Source: Ornithinicoccus sp045032955 (lineage in GTDB: Bacteria > Actinomycetota > Actinomycetes > Actinomycetales > Dermatophilaceae). From it: 64,000 nucleotides of DNA. Below, piece after piece: positions 37,926-46,369 of the stretch (its first letter is position 1; each line of letters begins with the position of its first letter). Under the pieces are notes generated by a model. It ran no database searches. It was not told the origin of the DNA and was given only the letters and a program-made list of their open reading frames with translations. The DNA lies in contig NZ_JBJFZU010000002.1 of assembly GCF_045032955.1 (NCBI RefSeq), forward strand, positions 620,001-684,000, read 5' to 3'. The position numbers and the translations under genes were made by a program.

Positions 37926-38840
37926 GTGAGAGCGATCTGGAAGGGTGCCGTGTCGTTCGGGCTGGTGAACGTGCCCGTGCGGCTCTACTCCGCGACCGAG
38001 AACCACGACATCAGCTTCCACCAGGTGCGCAGCTCCGACGGCAGCCGCATCCGGTACAAGAGGGTCGCGCAGGCCGACGGGGAGGAGGTGGCCTACAAGG
38101 ACATCGCCAAGGCCTACGAGACGGAGGACGGCAAGACCGTCGTGCTCACCGACGAGGACCTGGCGAGCCTGCCGCACCGCAGCAACAAAGAGATCACGGT
38201 CGAGTCCTTCGTGCCGCGGGAGCAGATCGACCCGATCCTCTACGACAAGGCCTACTTCCTCGAGCCGGACGCCATGGGTGCCAAGGCCTACGGGCTGCTG
38301 CGCGAGGCGTTGCGGGAGTCGGACCGGGTGGCCGTGGTGACGGTCTCGGTGCGCAGCCGGATGACGATGGCGGTGCTCCGGGTCGCGGGGGACGACAGTG
38401 CGGGTGCCATCATCCTGCAGACCCTGCTGTGGCCGGACGAGATCCGGGACGCCGGCCAGCTCGACCACCTGGACGAGGTGAGCGAGCCCAAGGAGGCCGA
38501 GGTGAAGATGGCCAGGATGCTCGTCGACTCCATGTCCGGCGACTTCCAGCCCGAGGGGCACGTCGACGACTTCAAGGAGGCCGTCGACGCCCTGGTCGAG
38601 AAGAAGATCAAGGGCGGCGACGTCACCGAGAGCCCGGACCAGCCGGAGGAGGCGGACTCGGGCGAGGTGGTCGATCTGCTCGCCGCGCTGCAGCGCTCGG
38701 TGGACCGGGCCGGTGCCGGCCGGAGCCGGAAGGCGTCCGAGGACGACGACGAGAAGGACGAGAAGGGCGCAGGCGCGAAGTCCTCGGGCGCCAAGAAGAA
38801 GGCACCGGCCCGGAAACCGGCCGCCAAGAAGGCGGGCTGA
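37926..38840 (+). CDS. ku: Non-homologous end joining protein Ku
   Basis: A homodimeric ring that holds broken DNA ends and recruits the LigD proteins encoded divergently. The 304 residues begin AIWKGAVSFGLVNVPVRLYSAT, contain the core barrel (about 1-250) and end in a lysine/alanine-rich tail (KKKAPARKPAAKK), like other actinobacterial Ku proteins. The GTG at 37926 is supported by the family N-terminus. Confidence 0.96.
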   Translation: MRAIWKGAVSFGLVNVPVRLYSATENHDISFHQVRSSDGSRIRYKRVAQADGEEVAYKDIAKAYETEDGKTVVLTDEDLASLPHRSNKEITVESFVPREQIDPILYDKAYFLEPDAMGAKAYGLLREALRESDRVAVVTVSVRSRMTMAVLRVAGDDSAGAIILQTLLWPDEIRDAGQLDHLDEVSEPKEAEVKMARMLVDSMSGDFQPEGHVDDFKEAVDALVEKKIKGGDVTESPDQPEEADSGEVVDLLAALQRSVDRAGAGRSRKASEDDDEKDEKGAGAKSSGAKKKAPARKPAAKKAG

Positions 38841-38849
38841 GCGCCGACC

Positions 38850-39470
38850 TCAGGGGGCCTCGGTGGCCTCGGCCGCGTCGCTGCGGGCCATCGTCGGGCT
38901 GCACCCGTACCGCTGGTCCAGGCCGCCGGCCAGCTGGGCCAGGGTGGAGCGCAGGGGCTCGCTCAGGTCCTCCTCGGAGTCGACGAGCGACTCGGCGAGC
39001 ATCACGTAGGGCTGGTGGTCGTCGGGTCCGCCCTCCGTCACCCGGCACAGCGTGAGTCCGACCACCAGCGCCGGGGAGGTGTACGACTCCCCGAGGTACT
39101 CGGGGCCCGGCTCGACGCCCTCCGTCTGCTCCACCCGCTCGCGGGCCTCGTCACGGGCCTCCTCGCCGACCCGCAGCGTGACCCGCGCCAGCGGGGTCTG
39201 CCCGTCCCGCGCCTCGCAGACCCAGGCCTCGTCGTCGTCCTGGACCTGCACCTCGGTCGGGTCGGTGAGCTCGCCACCGGCGAGGGTCTCCAGCGAGGCC
39301 GGGCTGATGTCGTCGCAGAGCCACCCGTCCATGCCCGACCCGTCGGTCGCCGCGGCCTGCTCGGACGTCTGCTCCTCGGTCCGGTCGTCCGCCGGCTCCG
39401 ACCCGGACGTGCAGCCGGCGGTGGCGAGGAGGGCGACGAGGGCGAACGAGGAGAGGGTGCGGGTGCGCAT
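38850..39470 (-). CDS. Putative lipoprotein, function unknown
   Basis: A 206-residue exported protein. The lipobox is LLATAGC after a short basic n-region; an acidic Thr/Ser/Glu linker follows, then a domain with three later cysteines (WLCDD, WVCEA, RYGCS plus LTLCR) that may form disulfides. It loosely resembles DUF3558-like lipoproteins, but I cannot assign a family. The ATG at 39470 fits a leaderless TACCAT -10. Confidence 0.8.
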   Translation of the reverse strand: MRTRTLSSFALVALLATAGCTSGSEPADDRTEEQTSEQAAATDGSGMDGWLCDDISPASLETLAGGELTDPTEVQVQDDDEAWVCEARDGQTPLARVTLRVGEEARDEARERVEQTEGVEPGPEYLGESYTSPALVVGLTLCRVTEGGPDDHQPYVMLAESLVDSEEDLSEPLRSTLAQLAGGLDQRYGCSPTMARSDAAEATEAP

Positions 39471-39476
39471 GGCGGC

Positions 39477-39482
39477 ATGGTA
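39477..39482 (-). promoter_or_regulatory. Leaderless -10 of the lipoprotein gene
   Basis: TACCAT on the minus strand ends 6 bases before the ATG at 39470. Confidence 0.5.
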
Positions 39483-39496
39483 GATCGGGGGGCTGA

Positions 39497-39563
39497 GGGC
39501 ATACCGGAGGCGCCGGACGGGCACCACGGACGTGGCTCCCGCACCTCTGGTGCCGGTATGCCC
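39497..39563. repeat. Inverted repeat built from the GGCATACC motif
   Basis: GGGCATACCGG (39497-39507) and CCGGTATGCCC (39553-39563) are perfect 11-bp inverted copies with 45 bp between them, in the intergenic space upstream of the decayed gene. Confidence 0.75.
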
Positions 39564-39661
39564 GTGGCGCCCGTCGGTCCTCACCTCCTGGGTGTGGCCT
39601 CCGGGGAGGCGCCCTGTGGACGAGCCCCGCGAGGCCGTACCCCATCGGGCCACCCTGGGGT

Positions 39662-40157
39662 ATGCCCGCACCGAACCCCACCACGCTCGTCGCCCAGCGC
39701 GGCGGTGCGGCGACGACGCGACAGCTGCGGCGCGCGGTGGTCAGCTGGCGGGCGCTGGCCGTAGCCGTCCGGGACGGCCGCCTGGTGCGGGGACGCCGCG
39801 GTCGCTACCGACTGGCCTCGTGCAGGACGCACGCCGCTGCCGCGCACCGGATGAGCGCGGTCCTGGCCCACCGCAGCGCCGCGGTCCACCACGGTTGGCC
39901 GGTCAAGCACGAGCCAGAACGGCCGGAGGTGAGGCGCACGGCAGGCGAGGCGGGTGGCCATGGCGGCGGACGGGCGGGCGGAAGACGTCCGGCGGTACAC
40001 CGAGATGGTGGTCTTCGGCTGGACGGTGCTCCGCTTCACCTGGGAGGACGTGATGCTGCAGCCGGACTTCGTCCGCTGGGCACTGCGGTCCTGGGTCCGC
40101 GCCCAGGACGGTGAGCGGGTGCCCGCCCCACCGCCGGTGCTCGCCCGCCTGCGGTGA
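39662..40157 (+). pseudogene. Remnant of an AbiEi/DUF559-type gene
   Basis: The first frame (39662 onward) encodes about 80 residues like the N-terminal winged-helix 'AbiEi antitoxin' segment found on DUF559 endonuclease-like proteins (MPAPNPTTLVAQRGGAATTRQLRRA, then AVVSWRALAVAVRDGRLVRG). It then shifts to low-complexity Gly/Arg sequence. A second frame (39954-40157) resumes with WTVLRFTWEDVM and a short tail, typical of the DUF559 C-terminus. The expected middle, including the nuclease core, is missing. I read this as an internal deletion plus frameshift. Confidence 0.6.
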
Positions 40158-40254
40158 GGGGCGGGCGCATACCTGGAGGCATGGGCCGTATTGCGCCCGG
40201 GGCGAACAGGGAACATCGATGGCGCAGGACGGCGTTGAGCAGAGCAGACGCACG

Positions 40255-40260
40255 TAGAGT
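40255..40260 (+). promoter_or_regulatory. -10 element of clpC
   Basis: TAGAGT would give a leader of about 27 nt before the ATG at 40294. No clear ClgR or CtsR operator is visible. Confidence 0.45.
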
Positions 40261-40293
40261 GGGAGCCAGGCACCCACAGTGGAGGAGAATCGC

Positions 40294-42819
40294 ATGTTCG
40301 AACGGTTTACCGACCGGGCTCGACGAGTGGTGGTGCTCGCGCAGGAAGAGGCGCGCATGCTGAACCACAACTACATCGGCACCGAGCACCTGCTGCTGGG
40401 CCTGATCCATGAGGGTGAGGGCGTAGCAGCCAAGGCGCTGGAGTCGCTCGACATCTCGTTGGACGCAGTGCGCCAGCAGGTGCAGGAGATCATCGGCCAG
40501 GGCCAGCAGAGCCCGACGGGGCACATCCCGTTCACGCCCCGGGCCAAGAAGGTGCTGGAGCTCTCGCTGCGCGAGGGTCTGCAGCTGGGCCACAACTACA
40601 TCGGCACCGAGCACCTGCTGCTCGGCCTGATCCGTGAGGGTGAGGGCGTGGCCGCCCAGGTGCTGGTCAAGCTCGGCGCCGACCTCAACCGGGTCCGCCA
40701 GCAGGTCATCACGCTGCTCTCCGGCTACCAGGGCAAGGAGACCGCGTCCGCCGGTGTCGGCGCCGGCAGCCAGCAGGAGGGCCAGCAGGCCGGCTCGCTG
40801 GTGCTCGACCAGTTCGGCCGCAACCTGACCCAGGCCGCCCGCGAGGGCAAGCTCGACCCGGTCATCGGTCGTCAGTCCGAGATCGAGCGGGTCATGCAGG
40901 TGCTCTCCCGGCGCACCAAGAACAACCCGGTGCTGATCGGTGAGCCCGGCGTCGGCAAGACCGCCGTCGTCGAGGGCCTGGCCCAGGACATCGTCCGGGG
41001 AGACGTGCCGGAGACGCTGAAGGAGAAGCAGCTCTACACGCTGGACCTCGGCGCGCTGGTCGCCGGTTCCCGCTACCGCGGTGACTTCGAGGAGCGCCTG
41101 AAGAAGGTGCTCAAGGAGATCCGCACCCGCGGCGACATCATCCTGTTCATCGACGAGATCCACACCCTCGTCGGTGCGGGTGCCGCGGAGGGCGCGATCG
41201 ACGCCGCCAGCATCCTCAAGCCGATGCTGGCCCGTGGCGAGCTGCAGACCATCGGCGCGACCACCCTGGACGAGTACCGCAAGCACATCGAGAAGGACGC
41301 CGCGCTCGAGCGCCGCTTCCAGCCGATCCAGGTGGCAGAGCCGACCCTGAAGCACGCGATCGAGATCCTCAAGGGTCTGCGCGACCGCTACGAGGCGCAC
41401 CACCGGGTGACCATCACCGACGCCGCCCTCGTCGCCGCGGCGAACATGGCCGACCGCTACATCAACGACCGCTTCCTGCCGGACAAGGCGATCGACCTGA
41501 TCGACGAGGCCGGGGCCCGGTTGCGGATCCGTCGGATGACGGCGCCGCCGGACCTGCGCGACTTCGACGACAAGATCGCCCACGCACGGCGGGAGAAGGA
41601 GTCCGCGATCGACGCGCAGGACTTCGAGAAGGCGGCCCGGCTGCGCGACGAGGAGCACAAGCTCACCCAGGCGCGCGCCGAGCGGGAGAAGGAGTGGAAG
41701 AACGGTGACATGGACGTCGTCGCCGAGGTCGACGAGGAGCTGATCGCCGAGGTCCTCGCCGCGTCCACCGGCATCCCCGTCTTCAAGCTCACCGAGGAGG
41801 AGTCCTCGCGGCTGCTCAACATGGAGCAGGAGCTGCACAAGCGGATCATCGGCATGGACGACGCCATCAAGGGTCTGTCCCAGGCGATCCGCCGCACCCG
41901 CGCCGGTCTGAAGGACCCGCGTCGTCCCGGTGGCTCGTTCATCTTCGCCGGCCCCACGGGTGTCGGCAAGACCGAGCTGGCCAAGGCGCTCGCCGAGTTC
42001 CTCTTCGGTGACGAGGACAGCCTCATCACGCTCGACATGTCGGAGTACTCCGAGAAGCACACCGTCTCCCGGATGTTCGGCTCGCCCCCCGGCTACGTCG
42101 GCTACGAGGAGGGCGGCCAGCTCACCGAGAAGGTGCGGCGCAAGCCGTTCTCGGTCGTGCTCTTCGACGAGATCGAGAAGGCGCACCCGGACATCTTCAA
42201 CAGCCTGCTGCAGATCCTGGAGGACGGTCGCCTGACCGACTCCCAGGGCCGGGTGGTCGACTTCAAGAACACCGTCATCATCATGACCACCAACCTGGGC
42301 ACCCGGGACATCGCGAAGGGCGTCTCGCTCGGCTTCTCGGCCGGACCGGACACCCAGAGCTCCTACGACCGGATGAAGAACAAGGTCACGGACGAGCTCA
42401 AGCAGCACTTCCGTCCCGAGTTCCTCAACCGGGTGGACGACACCATCGTCTTCCCGCAGCTCAGCCAGGCCGAGATCGTCCAGATCGTGGACCTCATGGT
42501 CGCCCGTCTGGACGACCGGCTCAAGGACAAGGACATGGCCCTGGAGCTCACGTCCTCGGCCAAGGAGCTGCTGGCCAAGCGCGGCTACGACCCGGTGCTG
42601 GGCGCCAGGCCGCTGCGCCGCGCGATCCAGCGGGAGATCGAGGACCAGCTGTCCGAGAAGATCCTCTTCGGCGAGATCCGCGCCGGCCAGATCGTCCTGG
42701 TCGACGTCGAGGACACCGTCGGCGACGGCAAGACCCGGGACAAGGTCTTCACCTTCAGCGGGCAGGACAAGCCCGCCGAGGTGCCGGACACCGTGCCGGT
42801 CGAGGAGCAGGCGGGCTGA
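40294..42819 (+). CDS. clpC: ATP-dependent Clp protease ATP-binding subunit ClpC
   Basis: A Hsp100 unfoldase that feeds proteins to ClpP. The 841 residues comprise two N-terminal Clp repeats (each with NHNYIGTEHLLLGL or GHNYIGTEHLLLGL), AAA1 with Walker A GEPGVGKT, a UVR-type coiled-coil middle region (about 415-455, AARLRDEEHKLTQARAE), and AAA2 with GPTGVGKT. The ATG at 40294 has GGAGGAG 6 bases upstream; the GTG at 40279 overlaps that site. A strong terminator follows. Confidence 0.97.
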   Translation: MFERFTDRARRVVVLAQEEARMLNHNYIGTEHLLLGLIHEGEGVAAKALESLDISLDAVRQQVQEIIGQGQQSPTGHIPFTPRAKKVLELSLREGLQLGHNYIGTEHLLLGLIREGEGVAAQVLVKLGADLNRVRQQVITLLSGYQGKETASAGVGAGSQQEGQQAGSLVLDQFGRNLTQAAREGKLDPVIGRQSEIERVMQVLSRRTKNNPVLIGEPGVGKTAVVEGLAQDIVRGDVPETLKEKQLYTLDLGALVAGSRYRGDFEERLKKVLKEIRTRGDIILFIDEIHTLVGAGAAEGAIDAASILKPMLARGELQTIGATTLDEYRKHIEKDAALERRFQPIQVAEPTLKHAIEILKGLRDRYEAHHRVTITDAALVAAANMADRYINDRFLPDKAIDLIDEAGARLRIRRMTAPPDLRDFDDKIAHARREKESAIDAQDFEKAARLRDEEHKLTQARAEREKEWKNGDMDVVAEVDEELIAEVLAASTGIPVFKLTEEESSRLLNMEQELHKRIIGMDDAIKGLSQAIRRTRAGLKDPRRPGGSFIFAGPTGVGKTELAKALAEFLFGDEDSLITLDMSEYSEKHTVSRMFGSPPGYVGYEEGGQLTEKVRRKPFSVVLFDEIEKAHPDIFNSLLQILEDGRLTDSQGRVVDFKNTVIIMTTNLGTRDIAKGVSLGFSAGPDTQSSYDRMKNKVTDELKQHFRPEFLNRVDDTIVFPQLSQAEIVQIVDLMVARLDDRLKDKDMALELTSSAKELLAKRGYDPVLGARPLRRAIQREIEDQLSEKILFGEIRAGQIVLVDVEDTVGDGKTRDKVFTFSGQDKPAEVPDTVPVEEQAG

Positions 42820-42837
42820 GCCCGGCGCATACCTCCT

Positions 42838-42892
42838 GAGGACCTCGGGCGGGGCACGACGCAGGACGCGTCGCACCCCGCCCGGGGTCCTC
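42838..42892 (+). terminator. clpC terminator hairpin
   Basis: 17-bp arms (42838-42854 with 42876-42892) with a single mismatch enclose a loop that is itself partly self-complementary. A pyrimidine-rich TCTCTCGTGT stretch follows. Confidence 0.8.
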
Positions 42893-42923
42893 TCTCGTGT
42901 CCGGTGGGCGGGCCGGTCGCCGT

Positions 42924-42929
42924 TAGGCT
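42924..42929 (+). promoter_or_regulatory. Leaderless -10 of the first fem gene
   Basis: TAGGCT ends 6 bases before the ATG at 42936. Confidence 0.55.
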
Positions 42930-42935
42930 GGCGGT

Positions 42936-43988
42936 ATGACGTTGCGCGAGGCCACCCCGGACGAGCGGGCCCGATGGGACGACCTGGTCTGGGCCAACCC
43001 GGGCGGTCCGGAGCTGTACCAGCTGGACAGCTACGCGGACCTCAAGGCGCCGGTCTGGAAGGCACGCCGGCTGGTGCACGAGCACCCCGGGCAGGAGCCC
43101 GTCCACGCGCTCTACCTCTACCGGCGGGTGCCCCCGTTCGGCGAGCTCTGGTACTGCCCGATGGGGCCCCGGGTCGCCGACGCCGACCACGCCCGCGCCT
43201 GCGCCGAGGACCTGCGCACGCCGCCCGTCGGCCGACCCTTCGCCGTGGTGCTGGAGCCCTCGGTCCCGGCGCAGGGGCCCGAGGACCGCGAGCGGCTGAT
43301 CGCCGCGGTGCCCGGGATGCGCCCGATGCCCGACCTGCAGCAGGGCCAGCACACGGTGCTGGTGGACCTGCGCCCCGAGGAGGAGGACATCCTCGCCGGG
43401 TTCCGGCAGCGCGCCCGCCGGCACATCCGCAAGACCGCCGACGCGGTGATCGAGCACCGCACCGACGACGAGGCCTTCGCGCTGATGTGGAGCCTGTTCG
43501 ACGAGACGATGGGGCGGGCCGGGGTCGAGCACCGCAGCCAGGAGTACCACCAGGGGCTGTGGCGCCGCTACATCGACGCCGGTCAGGGGCACTTCGTGCT
43601 GGCCAGCCCGGCGGAAGGAGCCGAGCCGGAGGCCGGCGCGTTCGTCATCCACCGCGGTGAGCTCGGGTACTACAAGGACGGCGGCTCACGGCGCACGCGG
43701 GACTCCAACGGGCTGCAGTACCGGGTGCAGTGGGAGGCCATGCGCTGGTGCAAGGAGCACGGCGTCACCACCTACGACATGTACGGCGCGCCACCCAGCT
43801 GGTCGGCCGAGGACGAGTCGCACAAGCTGCACCCGCTGGTGCAGTTCAAGACCGCGTTCGCGCCCATCGTCGACCAGGTGGGGACCATGCAGCTGGTGCT
43901 CAAGCCGCGCGTCTTCGCGGTGTGGGACCGGGTGGGGATGCCTGTCTACCGGCGGCTCACGGCGAAGGCGAACCCGCTCTTCTACTGA
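42936..43988 (+). CDS. Fem-family (FemABX) aminoacyltransferase 1
   Basis: A 350-residue member of the family that adds amino acids from aminoacyl-tRNA to the peptidoglycan stem peptide. Two GNAT-like halves are recognisable: an N-half with LYLYRRVPPFGELWYCPMGPR and a C-half with the Fem signature (GELGYYKDGGSRRTRDSNGLQYRVQWEAMRWCKEHG then TTYDMYGAP). The residue transferred cannot be told. First of three Fem genes in 4.6 kb; it ends against two repeat units. Confidence 0.88.
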   Translation: MTLREATPDERARWDDLVWANPGGPELYQLDSYADLKAPVWKARRLVHEHPGQEPVHALYLYRRVPPFGELWYCPMGPRVADADHARACAEDLRTPPVGRPFAVVLEPSVPAQGPEDRERLIAAVPGMRPMPDLQQGQHTVLVDLRPEEEDILAGFRQRARRHIRKTADAVIEHRTDDEAFALMWSLFDETMGRAGVEHRSQEYHQGLWRRYIDAGQGHFVLASPAEGAEPEAGAFVIHRGELGYYKDGGSRRTRDSNGLQYRVQWEAMRWCKEHGVTTYDMYGAPPSWSAEDESHKLHPLVQFKTAFAPIVDQVGTMQLVLKPRVFAVWDRVGMPVYRRLTAKANPLFY

Positions 43989-44032
43989 CCGGGCGAGCGT
44001 TGTGCACCGACCGGGCGCGCGTTGTGCGCCCA
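43989..44032 (+). repeat. Two 22-bp repeat units (orientation B)
   Basis: Units at 43989-44010 and 44011-44032, each starting ACCGGGCG and containing CGTTGTGC, fill the gap between two convergent fem genes. A partial third unit (ACCGG) follows. Confidence 0.8.
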
Positions 44033-44038
44033 CCGGTG

Positions 44039-45082
44039 TCACCAGAAGGTGTCGCCGGGCTCCCTGCGCTGAACCCGGGCCACGGCCCGCTCGCCCACCC
44101 GCTGCCAGAGGGCATACCGGCGCGGGTGGACCACGATGTCCCAGGCTCCGACCCAGTCGATGACCTCCTTGGTGAAGCCGCGCTTGAACTTGCCGATCCC
44201 GTGCCGCGGGTGGCTGGTGTCGTCCAGCTCGCTGGAGTGCGGCACCCCCACCAGGTCGTAGGTCCGGGCGCCGCGCTCGAGTGCCCAGCGCATGCCCTCG
44301 TACTGCACGAGCTGGCTCACCCCCGGGACCGGCCGGTCGCGCAGGCTGGCGCCCTCCTTGTATGCCGCCGCCTCACCGAGGCTGGCGACCACCGCCGAGG
44401 CCACCGCCTCGCCATCCACCCGGGCCATCAGCACCTGTGCCAGGCCGCTGCGCACCATCAGCTTCCACGAGGCGACGTGGTACTCCTTGCTGCGCACCGC
44501 GAGCCCTTGGTCGCGCACCACGTCCTGCCAGATCTCCCACATGTCGTCATAGGTCTCGTCGCTGTCCGGAGCCCGCTCGACCAGCACGCCCTCGCGGCCC
44601 GCGCGGCGCACCATGTTGCGGGTCTTGGACGGGTAGCTGGCCAGCAGCCCCTCCTCGTCCTCCGGGAGCGCGTGGATCACCGTGGAGGTGTGCGGCTGCA
44701 CCGGCTCGACGTGGCGCAGCCCCAGGCTCTCCAGCGCGGCCACGTTCTCCGGGGTCTCGGGCAGCTCCGGCTCGATCCGGACGAAGAGCACCCCCCGGCT
44801 GCGGGCCTCCGCGGCGAGGTCGGCGACGACGCCGGCCAGCTGCGCGGTGTCGGCCACGCACGGGCCCTTCGGGAGGTACCAGATCGTCCCGAACGGGGTG
44901 GCGCGCTTCTCGTGGATCGTCATCGCGATCCCGTCGGACTCGGCATACCGGGGGGTCCAGCGCGCCAGCCGCTTCACCTCGCCGAGCTCGTGGCTCTGGA
45001 AGATGTTGCCCCCGCTCGGGGTGGCGGCGATGCGGGTGTTCCACTCGGCCGCGGTGGTGTCGGGGAACAGACGCAGAGCCAT
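44039..45082 (-). CDS. Fem-family (FemABX) aminoacyltransferase 2
   Basis: A 347-residue Fem-type transferase with NIFQSHELGEVKRLARWTPRY near the N-terminus, PFGTIWYLPKGPCV, SKTRNMVRRA (the Lys/Arg-rich helix typical of the family) and AAAYKEGASLRDRPVPGVSQLVQYEGMRWALERG. It differs strongly from its two neighbours and so probably adds a different residue or works at a different step. The ATG at 45082 fits a leaderless TATCGT. Divergent from the aminotransferase gene. Confidence 0.88.
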   Translation of the reverse strand: MALRLFPDTTAAEWNTRIAATPSGGNIFQSHELGEVKRLARWTPRYAESDGIAMTIHEKRATPFGTIWYLPKGPCVADTAQLAGVVADLAAEARSRGVLFVRIEPELPETPENVAALESLGLRHVEPVQPHTSTVIHALPEDEEGLLASYPSKTRNMVRRAGREGVLVERAPDSDETYDDMWEIWQDVVRDQGLAVRSKEYHVASWKLMVRSGLAQVLMARVDGEAVASAVVASLGEAAAYKEGASLRDRPVPGVSQLVQYEGMRWALERGARTYDLVGVPHSSELDDTSHPRHGIGKFKRGFTKEVIDWVGAWDIVVHPRRYALWQRVGERAVARVQRREPGDTFW

Positions 45083-45089
45083 GGCGCCC

Positions 45090-45095
45090 ACGATA
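45090..45095 (-). promoter_or_regulatory. Leaderless -10 of fem gene 2
   Basis: TATCGT on the minus strand ends 7 bases before the ATG at 45082. Confidence 0.5.
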
Positions 45096-45168
45096 CGCGA
45101 GCGGACCCGACCTCCCCCGCGCGTCGGGACCGGGGGTGGCGGACCGGTCTCGTCGCGGCGCGCGTACC

Positions 45169-45174
45169 TAGACT
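45169..45174 (+). promoter_or_regulatory. Leaderless -10 of the DegT-type gene
   Basis: TAGACT ends 7 bases before the GTG at 45182. Confidence 0.5.
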
Positions 45175-45181
45175 GGTCGCC

Positions 45182-46348
45182 GTGACGGCATCCACAGAAC
45201 AGCTCGACGTGCGGGTGCGGGACGAGCTGGCCCGCGTCTCCGGCACCGACCCGCAGGACTGGTACCTCGTCTCCAAGGCGCGGCATGCGATGACCCTCGT
45301 GCTGGGTGTGCTGGAGCCGGGGGAGGTGGTCACCCAGCCGCTGACCTGCCTCACCGCGGTGGCGCCGGTGATCAGCGCCGGGCACACCCCGGTGTACGCC
45401 GATCTGGACCCCGAGACCCTGGCGATGGATCCCGCGCTGCTGGGGGCGGTCACCACGCCGCGCACCCGTGCGGTCGTCGGGCAGCACACCTTCGGTGCGG
45501 CCGCCCCGCTGGCCGAGCTCCGGGAGGCCGCGCCGCAGGGCGCCATGCTGCTGGAGGACGCCGCGCACTGCCTCGGCGAGCTGGCCCGCGGGAGCGACGG
45601 CGCGCCCCTGGCCGACGTCTCCGTGCACAGCTTCGGGGTGGAGAAGATCCTGCCGACCCGGCTCGGTGCCGCCTGCTGGGTGAACCCCGCCGGGTCCGGT
45701 ATGCCGTGGCACGCCCGGGTGGTGACCGCTCTGCTCGGGCTCGGCGAGCCCGGCGTGCGCGGCCGGGCCTCCCAGTTGCTCTCCCGACCCGCCCAGGGGG
45801 TGGCCCGTCGGCTCGGTGGTCCCGGTCAGGTGGGGATCGCGTTCGCCGCCCGGGCGGGGCTGGTGGACACCCCGATCATGCCCGCCGAGCTGCAAGGACG
45901 GGTGGCGGGGACCCCGGCGGCGCTGACCGGCCCTCCGCTCGCCCAGGTCGCCGAGTCGCTGGGGGGCCTCGAGGCGAACCGCGGCCACCGCCGGGCGGTG
46001 GCCACCCTCTACCGGGAGGGGCTCGCGGAGGTGGCGGGAGCGCATACCCCGTCGGCACTGGACGAGCCGGGACGGGTGCTGGTGCGCTACCCGGTGCTGC
46101 TGGACTCCGCAGCGACCGCGCAGGAGGCCTTCCGGGTGCTGGAGGCCCGGGGCGCGGTGCCCGGCCGCTGGTACCGCCCGCTGCTCTTCCCCGGGCCCGG
46201 CGACCCGGCCGCGTTCGGCTACCGGCCGGGGTCCTGCCCGGTGGCCGAGGACGTGAGCGCCCGGATCCTCAACCTGCCGACGGCCGGTTTCGTGACCGAG
46301 GCCGCGGCGCGCGGCACGGTCGCGGCCGTGCGCGACCTCGTCGGCTGA
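45182..46348 (+). CDS. DegT/DnrJ/EryC1/StrS-type PLP aminotransferase-like protein
   Basis: A 388-residue PLP-fold protein. The likely Schiff-base lysine is in HSFGVEKILPTRLGA, the PLP-contact aspartate in LLEDAAHCLGE, and the N-terminal small-domain strands in VVTQPLTCLTAVAPVISAGHTPVYADLDPETL. Family members make amino sugars or related amino compounds. Lying between Fem genes, it may supply or modify a component of the peptidoglycan bridge or another surface polymer; no nucleotide-sugar genes are nearby. The GTG at 45182 is fixed by the -10 spacing. Confidence 0.82.
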   Translation: MTASTEQLDVRVRDELARVSGTDPQDWYLVSKARHAMTLVLGVLEPGEVVTQPLTCLTAVAPVISAGHTPVYADLDPETLAMDPALLGAVTTPRTRAVVGQHTFGAAAPLAELREAAPQGAMLLEDAAHCLGELARGSDGAPLADVSVHSFGVEKILPTRLGAACWVNPAGSGMPWHARVVTALLGLGEPGVRGRASQLLSRPAQGVARRLGGPGQVGIAFAARAGLVDTPIMPAELQGRVAGTPAALTGPPLAQVAESLGGLEANRGHRRAVATLYREGLAEVAGAHTPSALDEPGRVLVRYPVLLDSAATAQEAFRVLEARGAVPGRWYRPLLFPGPGDPAAFGYRPGSCPVAEDVSARILNLPTAGFVTEAAARGTVAAVRDLVG

Positions 46349-46357
46349 GCGCGCGGG

Positions 46358-46363
46358 TACGGT
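46358..46363 (+). promoter_or_regulatory. Leaderless -10 of fem gene 3
   Basis: TACGGT ends 6 bases before the GTG at 46370. Confidence 0.5.
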
Positions 46364-46369
46364 AGCGCG

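Noticed and set aside
36924..38561. 545-codon version of the ATP-dependent ligase
   Set aside because: The N-terminal extension is antisense to ku; the ligase family starts near the ATG at 37907.
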